From Limnobacter sp. 130 (GTDB lineage Bacteria > Pseudomonadota > Gammaproteobacteria > Burkholderiales > Burkholderiaceae_B): a stretch of 64,000 nucleotides of DNA. Position 1 is the first letter of the stretch; every line of letters starts with the position of its first letter. Under the pieces are notes generated by a model that saw nothing but the letters and a program-made list of their open reading frames with translations, had not been told where the DNA came from and searched no databases. This document shows, one piece after another, positions 33,032 through 42,866 of this stretch. The position numbers were made by a program, and so were the translations under genes. The stretch covers positions 1 to 64,000 of the forward strand of contig NZ_LR732329.1 of NCBI RefSeq assembly GCF_902506325.1. Direction: 5' to 3'.

Positions 33032-33220
33032 ATGCGTAGCAACCCAATCGATTTCCTGCAACTTCTCCATCGTTGGGTAGCAACGGGCTACCTCACTGTT
33101 CATGGCGCTTTTTCCAATGGATGGTACGAGGCCTTTGAGCATGCCCCCGCTCCTCTTGAAACTGCAGTGTGCCCAGTCAAACAATTGATAGGAATATCGG
33201 TTCATGAAAAAACACAATAA
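33032..33220 (+). CDS. Small ORF heading the chemosensory operon
   Basis: A 62-codon frame ([25 protein letters not shown]...) from ATG 33032, with TTGGAGGACTT directly upstream, the best ribosome site in this part of the window. It overlaps the start of the receptor gene by 17 bases, so its translation would reopen the receptor's start, which itself lacks a good site. No known domain. It may be a real microprotein or a coupling leader. Confidence 0.45.
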   Translation: MRSNPIDFLQLLHRWVATGYLTVHGAFSNGWYEAFEHAPAPLETAVCPVKQLIGISVHEKTQ

Positions 33221-34400
33221 AAATACACAACAAACCAGGAACTGGTTGCCGCTGGTCATGATTGCTGCGTCTGTGGGCATTCTGGTGTTTGTTGCTGTGG
33301 CACAGCGCAGCGTTTGGCCATTTGCCGCAGGCGTTGTTGCCGTGGTTTTGTGTGGCCTTGCAATTTTTGAAATCGGCAAACAACGCCAACAGACCTTGCA
33401 GGCAGAAATTGATTCCTTGCTGAGCACTGTGAATGACCTGAGTCAGTCCGACACAGAGAAAGTGGAGCTGGTTCAGTTGGCAGACCTGTGGGTGCCCACA
33501 CTGAATAGCCAGTTGAGTACGGCCAACTCGCAAATGGAATTGGGAATCGTGAATTTGGCTGAAGCGTTTTCAGAAATTCACAGCAAATTGAACGACACAG
33601 TGAGTGCGGCCACTGGCGCAGCCCAAGTGCTGGGCAACACCTCTGGTGGCAGTAACGGATTGGCCGATCATGTTGCGCAAAGTCTCAACGGCATGTTGAG
33701 CAGCATTCGCAATTCCTTCGATGAAAAAGCCATGATCATGCAAGAGGTGAAGGGCTTTATCTCCTCGACAGAGGAGTTGGCCAAGATGGCCGTGTCGGTT
33801 GAAAACCTTGCTGCACGCACCAATCTGCTGGCGCTGAATGCCGCCATCGAAGCAGCCCGCGCTGGCGAAGAAGGACGCGGTTTTTCGATTGTGGCCGATG
33901 AGGTGCGCAAGCTCTCGATGCTCTCTGCAGAAACCGGCGTCAAGATTCGCGAACGGGTTCAGTTGATTGCCGCAGCCGCCAAAAAAGCTGGTGACGGTGC
34001 CGCACGCATGGAGACCAGCGACGAGAAAGTATTGAGCCAGGCCAGTGAAACCTTAAGTGGTGTGGTCGATCAATTTGAGCAGGTTACCGGGCCACTTCAC
34101 CAGGCCAGCGAGCAGATTATTGCCAACACCAATCAAGTGTCTTCCAGCTTGAACAATGCGGTAGTTCACTTTCAGTTTCAGGACCGGGTGTCGCAGATTC
34201 TTGGGCATGTACAAGACAGCCTGACCCAGATGAAAAGTCAATTGCACACAGGCCTTGAGGCCTTGGACGTGGCCACTTTGATGCACGAACTTGAACGCAA
34301 GTACACCATGGCTGAGGAGCGCGTAAACCACACCGGTAAAAGTGGTGGCAATGCTGTAGCCAAGCCCAGTGCAAGCAGCGATGAACTGACCTTTTTCTAA
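33204..34400 (+). CDS. Methyl-accepting chemotaxis-type receptor, membrane hairpin
   Basis: A 398-residue receptor. Two adjacent TM helices (~14-34 and 36-57) leave virtually no periplasmic domain. A coiled-coil cytoplasmic part follows, with the conserved hairpin tip [29 protein letters not shown] around 207-235. There is no HAMP recognisable after TM2 and no CheR-docking pentapeptide at the C-terminus (DELTFF). It probably senses an intracellular or membrane-linked signal and feeds CheA at 35155. Confidence 0.87.
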   Translation: MKKHNKNTQQTRNWLPLVMIAASVGILVFVAVAQRSVWPFAAGVVAVVLCGLAIFEIGKQRQQTLQAEIDSLLSTVNDLSQSDTEKVELVQLADLWVPTLNSQLSTANSQMELGIVNLAEAFSEIHSKLNDTVSAATGAAQVLGNTSGGSNGLADHVAQSLNGMLSSIRNSFDEKAMIMQEVKGFISSTEELAKMAVSVENLAARTNLLALNAAIEAARAGEEGRGFSIVADEVRKLSMLSAETGVKIRERVQLIAAAAKKAGDGAARMETSDEKVLSQASETLSGVVDQFEQVTGPLHQASEQIIANTNQVSSSLNNAVVHFQFQDRVSQILGHVQDSLTQMKSQLHTGLEALDVATLMHELERKYTMAEERVNHTGKSGGNAVAKPSASSDELTFF

Positions 34401-34421
34401 ACACCAAGAACGAGAACCTGT

Positions 34422-34787
34422 ATGAGCAAAACCGTATTGATCGTGGACGACTCCACCTCCTTGCGCCAAGTGGTGTCGATGACCCTGAAAAGCCAGGGCT
34501 TTGATGTGGTGGAAGGTTGCGATGGCAAGGACGCACTAACCAAACTGGATGGCCGAAAAATCAACCTGATCGTGAGTGACTTGAACATGCCGAACATGGA
34601 CGGACTCACCTTTGTGCGTGAAGTCAAAAAAATGGCAGCGTACAAGTTTGTTCCCATCATCATGCTGACCACGGAATCGGACGACAAACTGAAAAGCGAA
34701 GGGCAGGCTGCGGGCCTGAAAGCGTGGATGGTCAAGCCATTCAAGCCTGAACAAATGATTGCAGCAGTGAACAAATTGGTGGCTTAA
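34422..34787 (+). CDS. cheY: CheY-like single-domain response regulator
   Basis: A 121-residue receiver. The acidic pocket is Asp9/Asp10 in LIVDDS, the phospho-acceptor Asp53 in IVSDLNMPNMDG, the Thr in MLTTES and the Lys in MVKPFKP. It has no effector domain. It lies between the membrane receptor and the STAS gene and is expected to take phosphate from CheA at 35155. Whether it acts on the flagellar motor (FliM at 52391) or elsewhere is not shown. Confidence 0.9.
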   Translation: MSKTVLIVDDSTSLRQVVSMTLKSQGFDVVEGCDGKDALTKLDGRKINLIVSDLNMPNMDGLTFVREVKKMAAYKFVPIIMLTTESDDKLKSEGQAAGLKAWMVKPFKPEQMIAAVNKLVA

Positions 34788-34806
34788 CGCCACAGGGAGG
34801 ATGCAC

Positions 34807-35151
34807 ATGCACAGCGAACTGATTATGCAAGAAGACCTTGAAAACGAAATGGAAAACAGTATTGCATCCACCAGGCACACCCAAGTGGCATTGGACACCC
34901 TGACGATTGCGGATTGCGCAGGACTGGTTGAAGTGATTCGTCAGTCTTTGAGTCAGGGGATTTCAGTGGTGCTTGATTTGACTCACTGTCATGAAGTGGA
35001 CACGGCGGGCATGCAACTGCTGGTGACCATTCAAAACGACCCTGCTGTGAACCTTCGCGTGCACTGGACCAAGCCCTCGGAAGTGGTGGCCATGAAAGCC
35101 GCACGCCTGGGTGTGCAGTCCTGGATCAACGCTGGTTTTCTGGAGAACTAA
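34807..35151 (+). CDS. STAS-domain protein (anti-sigma-antagonist-like)
   Basis: A 114-residue protein. ATG 34807 is preferred to 34801 because GGGAGG sits six bases upstream of the former. It has the STAS fold pattern, with VVLDLTHCHEVDTAGMQLLVTIQN carrying Thr at the position often phosphorylated in SpoIIAA-like proteins. STAS proteins inside chemosensory operons are rarer than CheW or CheY and suggest a partner-switch element tied to CheA. It is 3 bases from cheA. Confidence 0.82.
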   Translation: MHSELIMQEDLENEMENSIASTRHTQVALDTLTIADCAGLVEVIRQSLSQGISVVLDLTHCHEVDTAGMQLLVTIQNDPAVNLRVHWTKPSEVVAMKAARLGVQSWINAGFLEN

Positions 35152-35154
35152 GGC

Positions 35155-37323
35155 ATGGCCTTTGAACTGGATCTTGATGCTTCGCGCGGCATATTTTTCA
35201 CCGAGGCCAGGCAACTGCTGGCTGAAGTGGAAAGCTATGTGCTGCAGCTGGAGCAAAACCCCAATGACACCGAAGTACTGAATGCCGCCTTTCGCGCGGC
35301 GCACACCATCAAAGGCAGTGCAGGTGTTTTTGGTTTGATGGTGATTACACACTTTGTGCACAACCTTGAAACTGTGCTGGATCGTGTGCGCAATTCTGAA
35401 ATCGGCTTTGACGCGAATATGAGCACCTTGGTGCTTGAATGCCGTGACCACATTTCAGATTTGGTGGATTGCATTGAGGCTGGTGGCGATGCGGAAAGTG
35501 TTAGCCCCGAAATGGCAGGTGGGCAGGCTGGCCTGACTGCCCGGCTAAAAGCTTACTTGCTGCAGGAAGACCAACCTGCACCCAGCAGGCCAGGCAAGGG
35601 TGTTGAGGCCGATCAAGGGCAGCAAACCTGGCATGTGTCGGTGCGCTTGGGTCGCAGTACATTGTGCGATGGCTTTGACCCGGCTCCCATTTTTTCGTAC
35701 ATGGAAAGTTTCGGCGAATTGCAGGCTGTGATGCCAGTGCTGGATGCACTGCCCAGTTTTGCAGACCTGGATTCCGAGACCTGTTACCTGGGGTTCGAGC
35801 TGCGTTTTGTCACTGACAAAGGCCAGGCTGGTATAGAGGATGCCTTTGAGTTTTTGACCGAGGAAAGCAAGGTTCGAATACTCGCCCACAACTGCACACC
35901 CGAGCAGTGGGACGACTTGGTCAATGCGCTGCCGGAAGGTGCGGTGCGCGCCACCGAGTTGTTGCACGAAGCGGGCTTTCGCAGACCAGTCGAGGAAGAG
36001 TTGCCCGAGGAGCTAGAAGTTCAGGGCAGCGTTGTGAGTGCGGCACCGGGCAAAGTCAAAGCCGCAGGCAAAGCCACACCGACCAGTTCATTTATTCGCG
36101 TGCCTTCCGACAAACTGGATGCACTGATCAACCTGGTGGGCGAACTGGTCATTGCCAATGCAGGCACGGTGGAGCAGGCCAAACATTTGAACCACACCGC
36201 CATGCTGGAATCGACCAGTGCAGTGGCAGGTCTGATCGAGGAAATTCGAGACGGCGCACTGGGTTTGCGCATGGTGCAAATTGGCGAAACATTTCAACGC
36301 TTTCAGCGCGTGGTGCGTGACACCGCCATGGGCCTGGGCAAGCAGATTCAGCTTGAAATTTCAGGCGAAGACACCGAGCTTGACAAGTCGGTGGTTGAAA
36401 AAATTGGTGATCCTTTGATGCACCTGGTGCGCAATGCCTTGGACCATGGTCTGGAAACTCCGGAAGAACGCGTGGCCGCCGGAAAGCCTGCTACGGGTCG
36501 CTTGCAATTGAATGCCTACCATGACAGCGGGCACATTGTGATTGAGGTCAATGACGATGGTCGTGGGCTGGCACGCGAAAAAATCCTGAAGAAAGCGATT
36601 GAGAAGGGCATCGTAACGCCCGACCAAATGCTGACCGACGCCGAAGTGAACATGCTGATTTTTGCGCCAGGTTTTTCTACGGCTGACAAGGTGACCGACA
36701 TTTCCGGTCGCGGTGTGGGCATGGACGTGGTGAAGCGCAACATTGAAGCATTGCGTGGTTCTGTTCAGGTGCGTTCACGCCCGGGCAATGGTTGCACATT
36801 CGAGATTCGCCTGCCGCTGACCCTGGCCATCATCGATGGATTCATGATTGGTGTCGGTGGTTCGGTGTATGTGATCCCGCTTTCCTATGTGCGTGAGTGC
36901 CTTGAACTGCCTGTCGATGCTTTGGGCACCGACGATCGCATGGACATTCATTACGACCTGCGTGGCGAGTTTCTGCCGGCAGTGCGATTGCGCAAAGTGT
37001 TTCATCCCGATGCTAAGCGCCCCAAGCGCGAAAATATCATTGTGGTCAGCTTTGGTGGCATGAAGGCCGGCATTGTGGCCGATCAACTCCACGGCGAATC
37101 ACAAACAGTGATTAAACCGCTGGGCAATCTGTTTGAGCAAAACCGGGCAATCAGCGGGGCCACCATTATGGGCAACGGTGATGTGGCCTTGATCATTGAT
37201 GTACCGAAATTGATTACAGAAGTCAGCAGTATTACAGCAAAAACGGCGGAGCTGGAATTCAGCCGGCATGCCATTGAACAACCGGCAGTTCCAAGCAAAA
37301 GCCTTGAGCAGGCCAACGCGTAA
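35155..37323 (+). CDS. cheA: Chemotaxis histidine kinase CheA
   Basis: A 722-residue cytoplasmic kinase. The N-terminal Hpt domain (~5-110) has phospho-His50 in [12 protein letters not shown] middle region (~155-265) may be a response-regulator-binding domain. The dimerisation helices (~312-375, [22 protein letters not shown]) precede the HATPase domain with N box [14 protein letters not shown] and G box VNDDGRGL, then [21 protein letters not shown] CheW-like domain ends the protein. It takes input from the two receptors in this operon. Confidence 0.93.
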   Translation: MAFELDLDASRGIFFTEARQLLAEVESYVLQLEQNPNDTEVLNAAFRAAHTIKGSAGVFGLMVITHFVHNLETVLDRVRNSEIGFDANMSTLVLECRDHISDLVDCIEAGGDAESVSPEMAGGQAGLTARLKAYLLQEDQPAPSRPGKGVEADQGQQTWHVSVRLGRSTLCDGFDPAPIFSYMESFGELQAVMPVLDALPSFADLDSETCYLGFELRFVTDKGQAGIEDAFEFLTEESKVRILAHNCTPEQWDDLVNALPEGAVRATELLHEAGFRRPVEEELPEELEVQGSVVSAAPGKVKAAGKATPTSSFIRVPSDKLDALINLVGELVIANAGTVEQAKHLNHTAMLESTSAVAGLIEEIRDGALGLRMVQIGETFQRFQRVVRDTAMGLGKQIQLEISGEDTELDKSVVEKIGDPLMHLVRNALDHGLETPEERVAAGKPATGRLQLNAYHDSGHIVIEVNDDGRGLAREKILKKAIEKGIVTPDQMLTDAEVNMLIFAPGFSTADKVTDISGRGVGMDVVKRNIEALRGSVQVRSRPGNGCTFEIRLPLTLAIIDGFMIGVGGSVYVIPLSYVRECLELPVDALGTDDRMDIHYDLRGEFLPAVRLRKVFHPDAKRPKRENIIVVSFGGMKAGIVADQLHGESQTVIKPLGNLFEQNRAISGATIMGNGDVALIIDVPKLITEVSSITAKTAELEFSRHAIEQPAVPSKSLEQANA

Positions 37324-37343
37324 TTTTACAAAGGAAAACGAAC

Positions 37344-39542
37344 ATGGGTGCATTTGATTTTTTGAAAAGCGGTCAGTTGGCAGCAGTGGCTGATAACCTT
37401 GAAGTGGAAATTTCCGGCTTGAAAACCAACCTGGAAAAGCCTTTGCAGGCATTGCCCACCAAAGACCTGAGCGGTGATGTTCTGTCCGTTGTGACCAAGA
37501 TCAACGAGATGATTGCCAACGTGAATGAGCGTTCACGCAGAATTGAAGAAACTGCCGTGCGCAGCGTTCACCAGTTGTGGAAAAAAGAAACATTGAAAGG
37601 CGCTGCCGATGAGTTGCCCACGGTGATTCGCGACGCAATGAAAAAACTGGAAGCGGAAACCATGTTTGCGCAACGCCAGGTACAAGCGCTGGAAAGCGTG
37701 GCCACCAACGTGATGATTGCCGATGCTGATTACAACATTGTGTACGTGAACAACTCACTGTCGAAAATGTTGGTGGAAGCGGAAACTGACATCAAGAAAG
37801 ACCTGCCCCAATTTGATGCCCGCAAAATTCTGGGCGCGAACATTGACAGCTTTCACAAGGTGCCCAGCCACCAGCGTGGCATGTTGGCCCGCCTGCGCGA
37901 TTCATACAGCACCAACCTGACCATTGGTGAGCGCCATTTCAACTTGTTGGTGACTCCCGTGTTTGATGCCTCGGGCACCCGCGTGGGTACTGTGGTGGAA
38001 TGGAAAGACCGCACCGGCGAAGTGGCCATGGCCAAGCGCGAAGAAGAGCGTGCCGAGAAAGAGCGCAAAACTGCGCTGGAGAACCTGGCCATTCGCATTG
38101 CCTTGGACTCTGTGACTACCAACGTGATGATTGCGGACAACCAGAATCACATCACTTACTTGAATAACTCCTTGAACACCATGATGACGCGCAACGAGGA
38201 TATGATTCGCAAGAGTCTGCCCAACTTCAACGTGCGCAAACTGATCGGTGCAAACATTGATGTGTTCCACAAAAATCCGGCACACCAGCGCGGCATGCTG
38301 TCTGCCCTGAATTCACCTTTGAAGACGGGAATTAAAGTGGGTGACCTCAGCTTCCGTTTGATCGCTTCACCAGTGATCAACGAGGCGGGTGAGCGTTTGG
38401 GTACGGTGGTGGAGTGGAGCGATCGCACTGGTGAAGTGGCAATTGAAAACGAGATTTCCGGCATTGTGGGCCGTGCCTCCGATGGTGATTTCAGCAGTCG
38501 CATTCGTGAAGATGACAAGGAAGGTTTCCTGAAAACATTGGCACAGAACGTGAACGGCTTGTTGACCACCACATCGGTGGGTCTGGAAGACGTGGGCCGT
38601 GTATTGAAACTACTGGCCAGCGGCAACATGACCCAGAAAATTACAGCCACCTACAACGGGCTGTTTGGTGAAGTGAAAGACGATGTGAACACCACCATTG
38701 ACCGCCTGAGCGATGTGATTCGGGAAGTGCGTGGCAATGCAGATTCATTGACCAACGCGGCACGTGAAATTTCCAAAACATCACAAAGCCTGTCGCAGGG
38801 TGCAAGCAGCCAGGCCGCAGGTGTTGAAGAAGTGTCAGCCAGCATTGAAGAAATGGCGGGTTCGATCAAGCAGAACAGTGAGAACAGCCGTGTGACCGAT
38901 CAGATCGCAACCAAAGCCGCTGAAGAAGCGAAAGAGGGTGGTCGCGCTGTGACTGAAACTGTGAACGCGATGAAGGCGATTGCCGACAAAATCGGCATTG
39001 TGGACGACATTGCTTATCAGACCAATTTGTTGGCCTTGAACGCTGCAATTGAAGCAGCCCGCGCCGGTGAACACGGCAAGGGTTTCGCTGTGGTGGCAGC
39101 AGAGGTACGCAAACTGGCCGAACGCAGCCAGGTGGCTGCTCAGGAAATTGGTGACCTGGCCAGCAGCAGCGTGAAGCAGGCTGAGCGCGCTGGTAGCTTG
39201 TTGCAGGAAATGGTGCCGGCGATTAACCGCACATCCGACCTGGTTCAGGAAATTACAGCCGCCTCGAATGAGCAAACCAACGGCGTGGCGCAAATTAACC
39301 AGGCCATGATGAGCTTGAACCAGCAAACCCAGCAGAATGCTGCAGCTTCTGAAGAGTTGGCTGCAACTGCCGAAGAAATGAGTGGTCAGGCCAGCATGCT
39401 GAACACGGCCATGAGCTTCTTCGATACTGGCACTGGTCGCTCAAGCGCTCGGAACTCAAGCCACGCTGAACGCAAGCCGACATCACCCAAAGCTGGCAGC
39501 CAAGGCAGTGCAGACAGTTTTGATAATTTTGACGACTTCTAA
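37344..39542 (+). CDS. Soluble PAS-PAS methyl-accepting receptor
   Basis: A 732-residue receptor with no membrane segment. A helical N-terminus (~1-110) is followed by two near-duplicate PAS domains (~115-225 and 252-362), each with a TNVMIAD start and a GTVVEW(K/S)DRTGEVA end. HAMP-like helices (~370-470) follow, then the signalling domain with tip [28 protein letters not shown]. The PAS pair could bind haem, flavin or a small ligand; no diagnostic cofactor residue was identified. It ends in an acidic DNFDDF tail. RBS AAAGGA precedes the ATG. Confidence 0.9.
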   Translation: MGAFDFLKSGQLAAVADNLEVEISGLKTNLEKPLQALPTKDLSGDVLSVVTKINEMIANVNERSRRIEETAVRSVHQLWKKETLKGAADELPTVIRDAMKKLEAETMFAQRQVQALESVATNVMIADADYNIVYVNNSLSKMLVEAETDIKKDLPQFDARKILGANIDSFHKVPSHQRGMLARLRDSYSTNLTIGERHFNLLVTPVFDASGTRVGTVVEWKDRTGEVAMAKREEERAEKERKTALENLAIRIALDSVTTNVMIADNQNHITYLNNSLNTMMTRNEDMIRKSLPNFNVRKLIGANIDVFHKNPAHQRGMLSALNSPLKTGIKVGDLSFRLIASPVINEAGERLGTVVEWSDRTGEVAIENEISGIVGRASDGDFSSRIREDDKEGFLKTLAQNVNGLLTTTSVGLEDVGRVLKLLASGNMTQKITATYNGLFGEVKDDVNTTIDRLSDVIREVRGNADSLTNAAREISKTSQSLSQGASSQAAGVEEVSASIEEMAGSIKQNSENSRVTDQIATKAAEEAKEGGRAVTETVNAMKAIADKIGIVDDIAYQTNLLALNAAIEAARAGEHGKGFAVVAAEVRKLAERSQVAAQEIGDLASSSVKQAERAGSLLQEMVPAINRTSDLVQEITAASNEQTNGVAQINQAMMSLNQQTQQNAAASEELAATAEEMSGQASMLNTAMSFFDTGTGRSSARNSSHAERKPTSPKAGSQGSADSFDNFDDF

Positions 39543-39556
39543 CAGGGGCACTCACC

Positions 39557-40081
39557 ATGAGCAATATCAATGAGCAATTGGCCAAGGCCATGGAGAGTGA
39601 CAGCGCCAGCCACCAGTACCTGACGTTTCAGGTACATGGGCAAAAGCTGGCGGTGGAAATTCTCCGGATCAAAGAGATCATCGAGTTTGGGCGTATTACG
39701 GTGGTGCCAATGATGCAGCAATGTATTAGTGGTGTGATCAACCTGCGGGGCTCCGTGGTGCCGGTGGTGGATTTGAGTGCCAGGTTTGGACAGGGCAAAA
39801 CTGAAATCAACCGACGCACCTGCATTGTGATTCTTGAATGTCAAATGGCCGAAGAAACACAGGTGGTTGGCTTCATGGTCGATGCGGTAAACGCCGTGGT
39901 TGATATCGGGGCCGAGTTTATTGCACCGCCTCCGCAGTTTGGCGCGGGCGTGCGAACAGACTTCCTGCGTGGTATCGGCAAAGTGGATGAAGAGTTTGTG
40001 TTGGTGTTGAACGTTGAGCGCCTGCTTGACTTCGACATTCCAACCAACCTTGAGGAAGTTGCCTCGGCCGCACTTGCTTAA
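39557..40081 (+). CDS. cheW: Chemotaxis coupling protein CheW
   Basis: A 174-residue adaptor linking receptors to CheA. The CheW fold spans ~20-165, with FQVHGQKLAVEILRIKEIIEF, the conserved INLRGSVVPVVDLSARFG and a final GKVDEEFVLVLNVERLL. It starts 14 bases after the soluble receptor gene and is the last che gene. No cheR, cheB, cheD or cheZ follows, so adaptation enzymes must be encoded elsewhere or be absent. Confidence 0.92.
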   Translation: MSNINEQLAKAMESDSASHQYLTFQVHGQKLAVEILRIKEIIEFGRITVVPMMQQCISGVINLRGSVVPVVDLSARFGQGKTEINRRTCIVILECQMAEETQVVGFMVDAVNAVVDIGAEFIAPPPQFGAGVRTDFLRGIGKVDEEFVLVLNVERLLDFDIPTNLEEVASAALA

Positions 40082-40138
40082 AGCAATTACTTGGAACCGG
40101 CAGGCGGTAATGCGTCACTGAGATCATGAGCTGACACA

Positions 40139-40166
40139 CCCACTGGGGGGATATTCTCCCGGTGGG
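40139..40166 (+). promoter_or_regulatory. Hairpin covering the diguanylate cyclase ribosome site
   Basis: CCCACTGGGGG (40139-40149) pairs with CTCCCGGTGGG (40156-40166), with two G-T pairs, around a 6-nt loop, an 11-bp stem ending five bases before ATG 40172. Its 3' arm contains GGTGGGG, the only Shine-Dalgarno-like sequence for the gene. It could gate translation, or serve as the cheW transcript's 3' stem; no U tract follows. Confidence 0.5.
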
Positions 40167-40171
40167 GCACC

Positions 40172-41221
40172 ATGAGATATCTCAACCGCATGTTAAAACT
40201 AAAATACGTTCTCGATATTTCAGACAGTGCCTCGCGCGCGCGGCAACGAATGGCCTTTGCCGGGCTTTCCTTTCTGATCGTTTTCTTTCTCGCGCCGGGA
40301 GGCGCAATCACTGGTAACGGCGCCCGCATGGCCTTCATGGTCGTGGTGGGGCTTTATTTTATCTTTGCCTTGGTGCAGGCCTGGCTCATCTCCAATCGCG
40401 AACGCCATTGGGAAAAAATCGAACTACCCAGTTATTGTATTGATCTGCCATTGATTGGTTGGGGCTTGGTGGTTTCTGCAGACTACCTGGCACCCCTGTC
40501 GCCCTTGATCGCTGTGGTCGCGCTGATTCGGGGTATTCGTTATGGCCCCTGCATGCTGGCGTGTCACATTGGCTTGGGCATCCTGATCGTATTGGGTTTG
40601 GGCGCGTTCGTACCTTATTGGCAGGCGAACACCGAACTGGTGTATGCCAATCTGTTTTTGTTGTTGGTGTTGCCCATTCAGTTTTATGGGGTCAGTGTAA
40701 AAATTCAGGCCAGTTCAAAATCCTTGCGTCAGGAAAACCTGACCGACCCCCTGACCCGCAGCTTGAATCGCAAGGCACTTGAGGCCGCAGTGTGGCGCAC
40801 CCTGAATGCCAAAGAACCTTTCGTTTTGTCCTTTCTCGATCTGGACAATTTCAAGTTGGTCAACGACAGCCTGGGTCATGCCATGGGCGATAAGTTGCTC
40901 AAGCGTATCAGCAGCAAGTTGTCTGTTCGCCTGCGATCCGAAGACAAGGTGTACCGTTTGGCGGGCGATGAATTTGTGGTGTTGAGTTTGGGAACCATTC
41001 GGCCAGACATGGCAGAAAATTTGGGGCAACGCATTAAGGCGGCCATTGCCGAGGCCATTGACTACACCTGCCCGAATCTGCCGGTTTCCGCCAGTGTGGG
41101 GGTATTGCAGGTTACAACGTTTGAAGAGACAAGCCTTGAAAAGCTGTTGGCCCGGGCGGACGAGCTCATGTACGAAGCCAAAAAAACCGGAAAGGACCAG
41201 GTTCTGGTTGCGACACTTTAA
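40172..41221 (+). CDS. Membrane-bound GGDEF diguanylate cyclase
   Basis: A 349-residue protein with about five or six TM helices (residues ~28-180) and a GGDEF domain (~187-349). The active-site motif is AGDEF (264-268), a functional variant in known cyclases. The metal-binding Asp lies in SFLDLDNFKLVND and substrate-contact residues in DSLGHAMGD. No obvious RxxD inhibitory site was seen. It makes c-di-GMP, which YcgR at 63166 could read. It follows cheW by 90 bases, possibly in the same transcript. Confidence 0.87.
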   Translation: MRYLNRMLKLKYVLDISDSASRARQRMAFAGLSFLIVFFLAPGGAITGNGARMAFMVVVGLYFIFALVQAWLISNRERHWEKIELPSYCIDLPLIGWGLVVSADYLAPLSPLIAVVALIRGIRYGPCMLACHIGLGILIVLGLGAFVPYWQANTELVYANLFLLLVLPIQFYGVSVKIQASSKSLRQENLTDPLTRSLNRKALEAAVWRTLNAKEPFVLSFLDLDNFKLVNDSLGHAMGDKLLKRISSKLSVRLRSEDKVYRLAGDEFVVLSLGTIRPDMAENLGQRIKAAIAEAIDYTCPNLPVSASVGVLQVTTFEETSLEKLLARADELMYEAKKTGKDQVLVATL

Positions 41222-41231
41222 GCGCTTGAGT

Positions 41232-41459
41232 TCAACCCTTTTTGGCGCAGTACTTGCTGATCGGTTCTTGCTGGTTAAGTGGGGTTTGCAGTTCGGGGGC
41301 TTGGTGCACATAAGTGCATTCGGCAATTTCACCGTAGTTGGAATCGCGAGTGGCCAAGGCTTTGCTGACCTGTATTGATACGAAGGTCACCATGAATGCT
41401 GCAATTGCGAACCACAGAACTTTTCTGTTGCGTCTAAAAAATGCGCTTAAATCAAGCAT
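41232..41459 (-). CDS. Small single-pass membrane protein of unknown function
   Basis: A 75-residue protein with one TM helix (~13-32, VLWFAIAAFMVTFVSIQVSKAL) and a short, probably periplasmic tail with two Cys (AECTY and KYCAKKG) that could form a disulfide. It converges on the diguanylate cyclase with 10 bases between stops. No family recognised. Confidence 0.5.
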   Translation of the reverse strand: MLDLSAFFRRNRKVLWFAIAAFMVTFVSIQVSKALATRDSNYGEIAECTYVHQAPELQTPLNQQEPISKYCAKKG

Positions 41460-41526
41460 GGAGAACAGTCAAACCCTGAAAATGTGAATTGTTGTAAATT
41501 CGTGACAATTATTAAAAATAATAAAC

Positions 41527-41544
41527 AATAAGTCAATTCTTATT
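41527..41544 (-). terminator. Possible AT-rich terminator of ectR
   Basis: AATAAG and CTTATT flank a 6-nt loop; on the minus strand a T-rich run (GTTTATTATTTTT) follows, about 20 bases after the ectR stop. The stem is short and AT-only apart from one G-C pair, so it is weak. Confidence 0.35.
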
Positions 41545-41561
41545 TGACAGCTTTGTTCAGA

Positions 41562-42044
41562 TTATTTCGTTGGTTTGTCAATTTCGCCAATATCAAGAAT
41601 TGGCGAAGCGTCAATGGTCTCTGCGCCCAGCAATGTAGTAACACGGCCCAGTACCGACGCAATCAAATGCTGTTCCCAGCTTTGCAGTTGACCGAAGCGC
41701 TCGGCAAAGCGGGTTTGAAGGCTGGACGGGGCGTCATTGACCTCGTGTTTGCCCTTCTCGGTCAGCACCACTTCAAGCCTGCGCTTGTCCACCTTGCTTC
41801 GAATTTTTTCGATCAAACCCCGGCTTTCCAGTTTTTGAAGAATGACCGTGGAAGTGACTGGAGAAAGGCTCATTGATCTGGCCAGTTCACCTGGTGATAT
41901 ACCCGGGTTGTCTGCCACGGATTGCAAAGTCAGCAATTCAGAGGTTGCCATGTCGGCTTTTTTGGCCAATTCGCGGGCGCCCGATTCGGTGGCACGAATG
42001 ATTCGACGGAGCGAAATGAGTGAATTTTGTAAGGTGCTGTCCAT
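41562..42044 (-). CDS. ectR: MarR-family regulator, probable ectoine operon repressor EctR
   Basis: A 160-residue winged-helix protein. The DNA-binding core is ISPGELARSMSLSPVTSTVILQKLESRGLIEKIRSKVDKRR (around 48-90), a standard MarR pattern with the wing SKVDKRR. It is divergent from ectA, the position of EctR in methylotrophs and other ectoine producers, where it represses ect at low salinity. The name rests on family plus position. A 17-base palindrome at 42290 is a candidate operator. Confidence 0.8.
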   Translation of the reverse strand: MDSTLQNSLISLRRIIRATESGARELAKKADMATSELLTLQSVADNPGISPGELARSMSLSPVTSTVILQKLESRGLIEKIRSKVDKRRLEVVLTEKGKHEVNDAPSSLQTRFAERFGQLQSWEQHLIASVLGRVTTLLGAETIDASPILDIGEIDKPTK

Positions 42045-42338
42045 GTGCGCTAACCCGGTGATTTAATTCAGTTTGATGAATTGTAGTGATTAACAGGCGC
42101 TGTGAGTTGAAAATTCCAGCGCTTAGAGCGATCCCACCAAATTTAACAATCCGGGGTTTGTTCGGGGTTTGTACAAGACGATTTGCAATCGTTCATAAAA
42201 TAAACTATTATTGATTTGTTCTTTCATAAAAACTCTTTAAATTGTTGATTTGATTTAAGGAGCTTTTACGAAAGGATGAGAAGTAGTTAATTTGTTAATA
42301 ACAAATGGGTCTGCCAATAACAGAGCCATCTCATCCAA
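42045..42338. promoter_or_regulatory. ectR-ectA divergent intergenic region
   Basis: This 294-base, AT-rich interval must hold the promoters of both ectR and ectA. No clean -35/-10 pair stands out among the many AT hexamers. It contains the palindrome at 42290-42306 and an AAGGAG at 42258-42263, followed only by a four-codon frame (ATG 42276). ectA itself has no visible Shine-Dalgarno. Confidence 0.6.
42290..42306. promoter_or_regulatory. Palindrome upstream of ectA, candidate EctR operator
   Basis: ATTTGTTA-A-TAACAAAT is a perfect 8+1+8 palindrome ending 32 bases before the ectA ATG. MarR proteins bind dyads of this size as dimers, and in known cases EctR blocks the ect promoter. Placement close to the start suits repression. 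Assignment to EctR is inference. Confidence 0.5.
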
Positions 42339-42866
42339 ATGTCAAACACTGATGTCGTTTTGCGACATCCCGTGCTCGAAGACGGTACTGCCGTTTTTGA
42401 TCTTGTGGACGCTTGCAAACCTCTCGACCTGAATTCCCATTATTTGTACCTGTTGCAGTGCAGCCATTTTGCGCCCACCTGCGTAGTGGCCACCTTGCAT
42501 GGCGAGGTGGTTGCCTGGGTATCGGGCTACATTCCACCCAAGCAAACTGACACATTTTTTGTTTGGCAGGTGGCAGTGGGCGAAAAAGCCCGCGGCCTTG
42601 GTTTGGGCAAGCACTTGATCAACTGGGTGCTTGCACAGCAAAACGGAATCAAGAAAATTCACACATCCATTACGCCTGACAACGCGGCGTCTTGGGGGCT
42701 TTTCAAATCACTGGCTCGCGACTGGGGCAGCGATTTGTCTTCACAAGACTGGTTCGAAGAACAGTCTCATTTTGGCGGGCGGCACAACACCGAAGTATTG
42801 GTGGAAATCGCTTTGCCAACTACGCCACTGGCGACATTCCTACAAACTCAAGGAGTACAACAATGA
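42339..42866 (+). CDS. ectA: L-2,4-diaminobutyrate acetyltransferase EctA
   Basis: A 175-residue GNAT enzyme that acetylates the gamma-amino group of diaminobutyrate, the second step of ectoine synthesis. It has the EctA N-terminus LRHPVLEDGTAVFDLVDACKPLDLNSHYLYLLQC, the acetyl-CoA P-loop VAVGEKARGLGLGKHL and the C-terminal FEEQSHFGGRHNTEVL. The stop overlaps ectB (ATGA). First gene of ectABCD. Confidence 0.95.
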   Translation: MSNTDVVLRHPVLEDGTAVFDLVDACKPLDLNSHYLYLLQCSHFAPTCVVATLHGEVVAWVSGYIPPKQTDTFFVWQVAVGEKARGLGLGKHLINWVLAQQNGIKKIHTSITPDNAASWGLFKSLARDWGSDLSSQDWFEEQSHFGGRHNTEVLVEIALPTTPLATFLQTQGVQQ

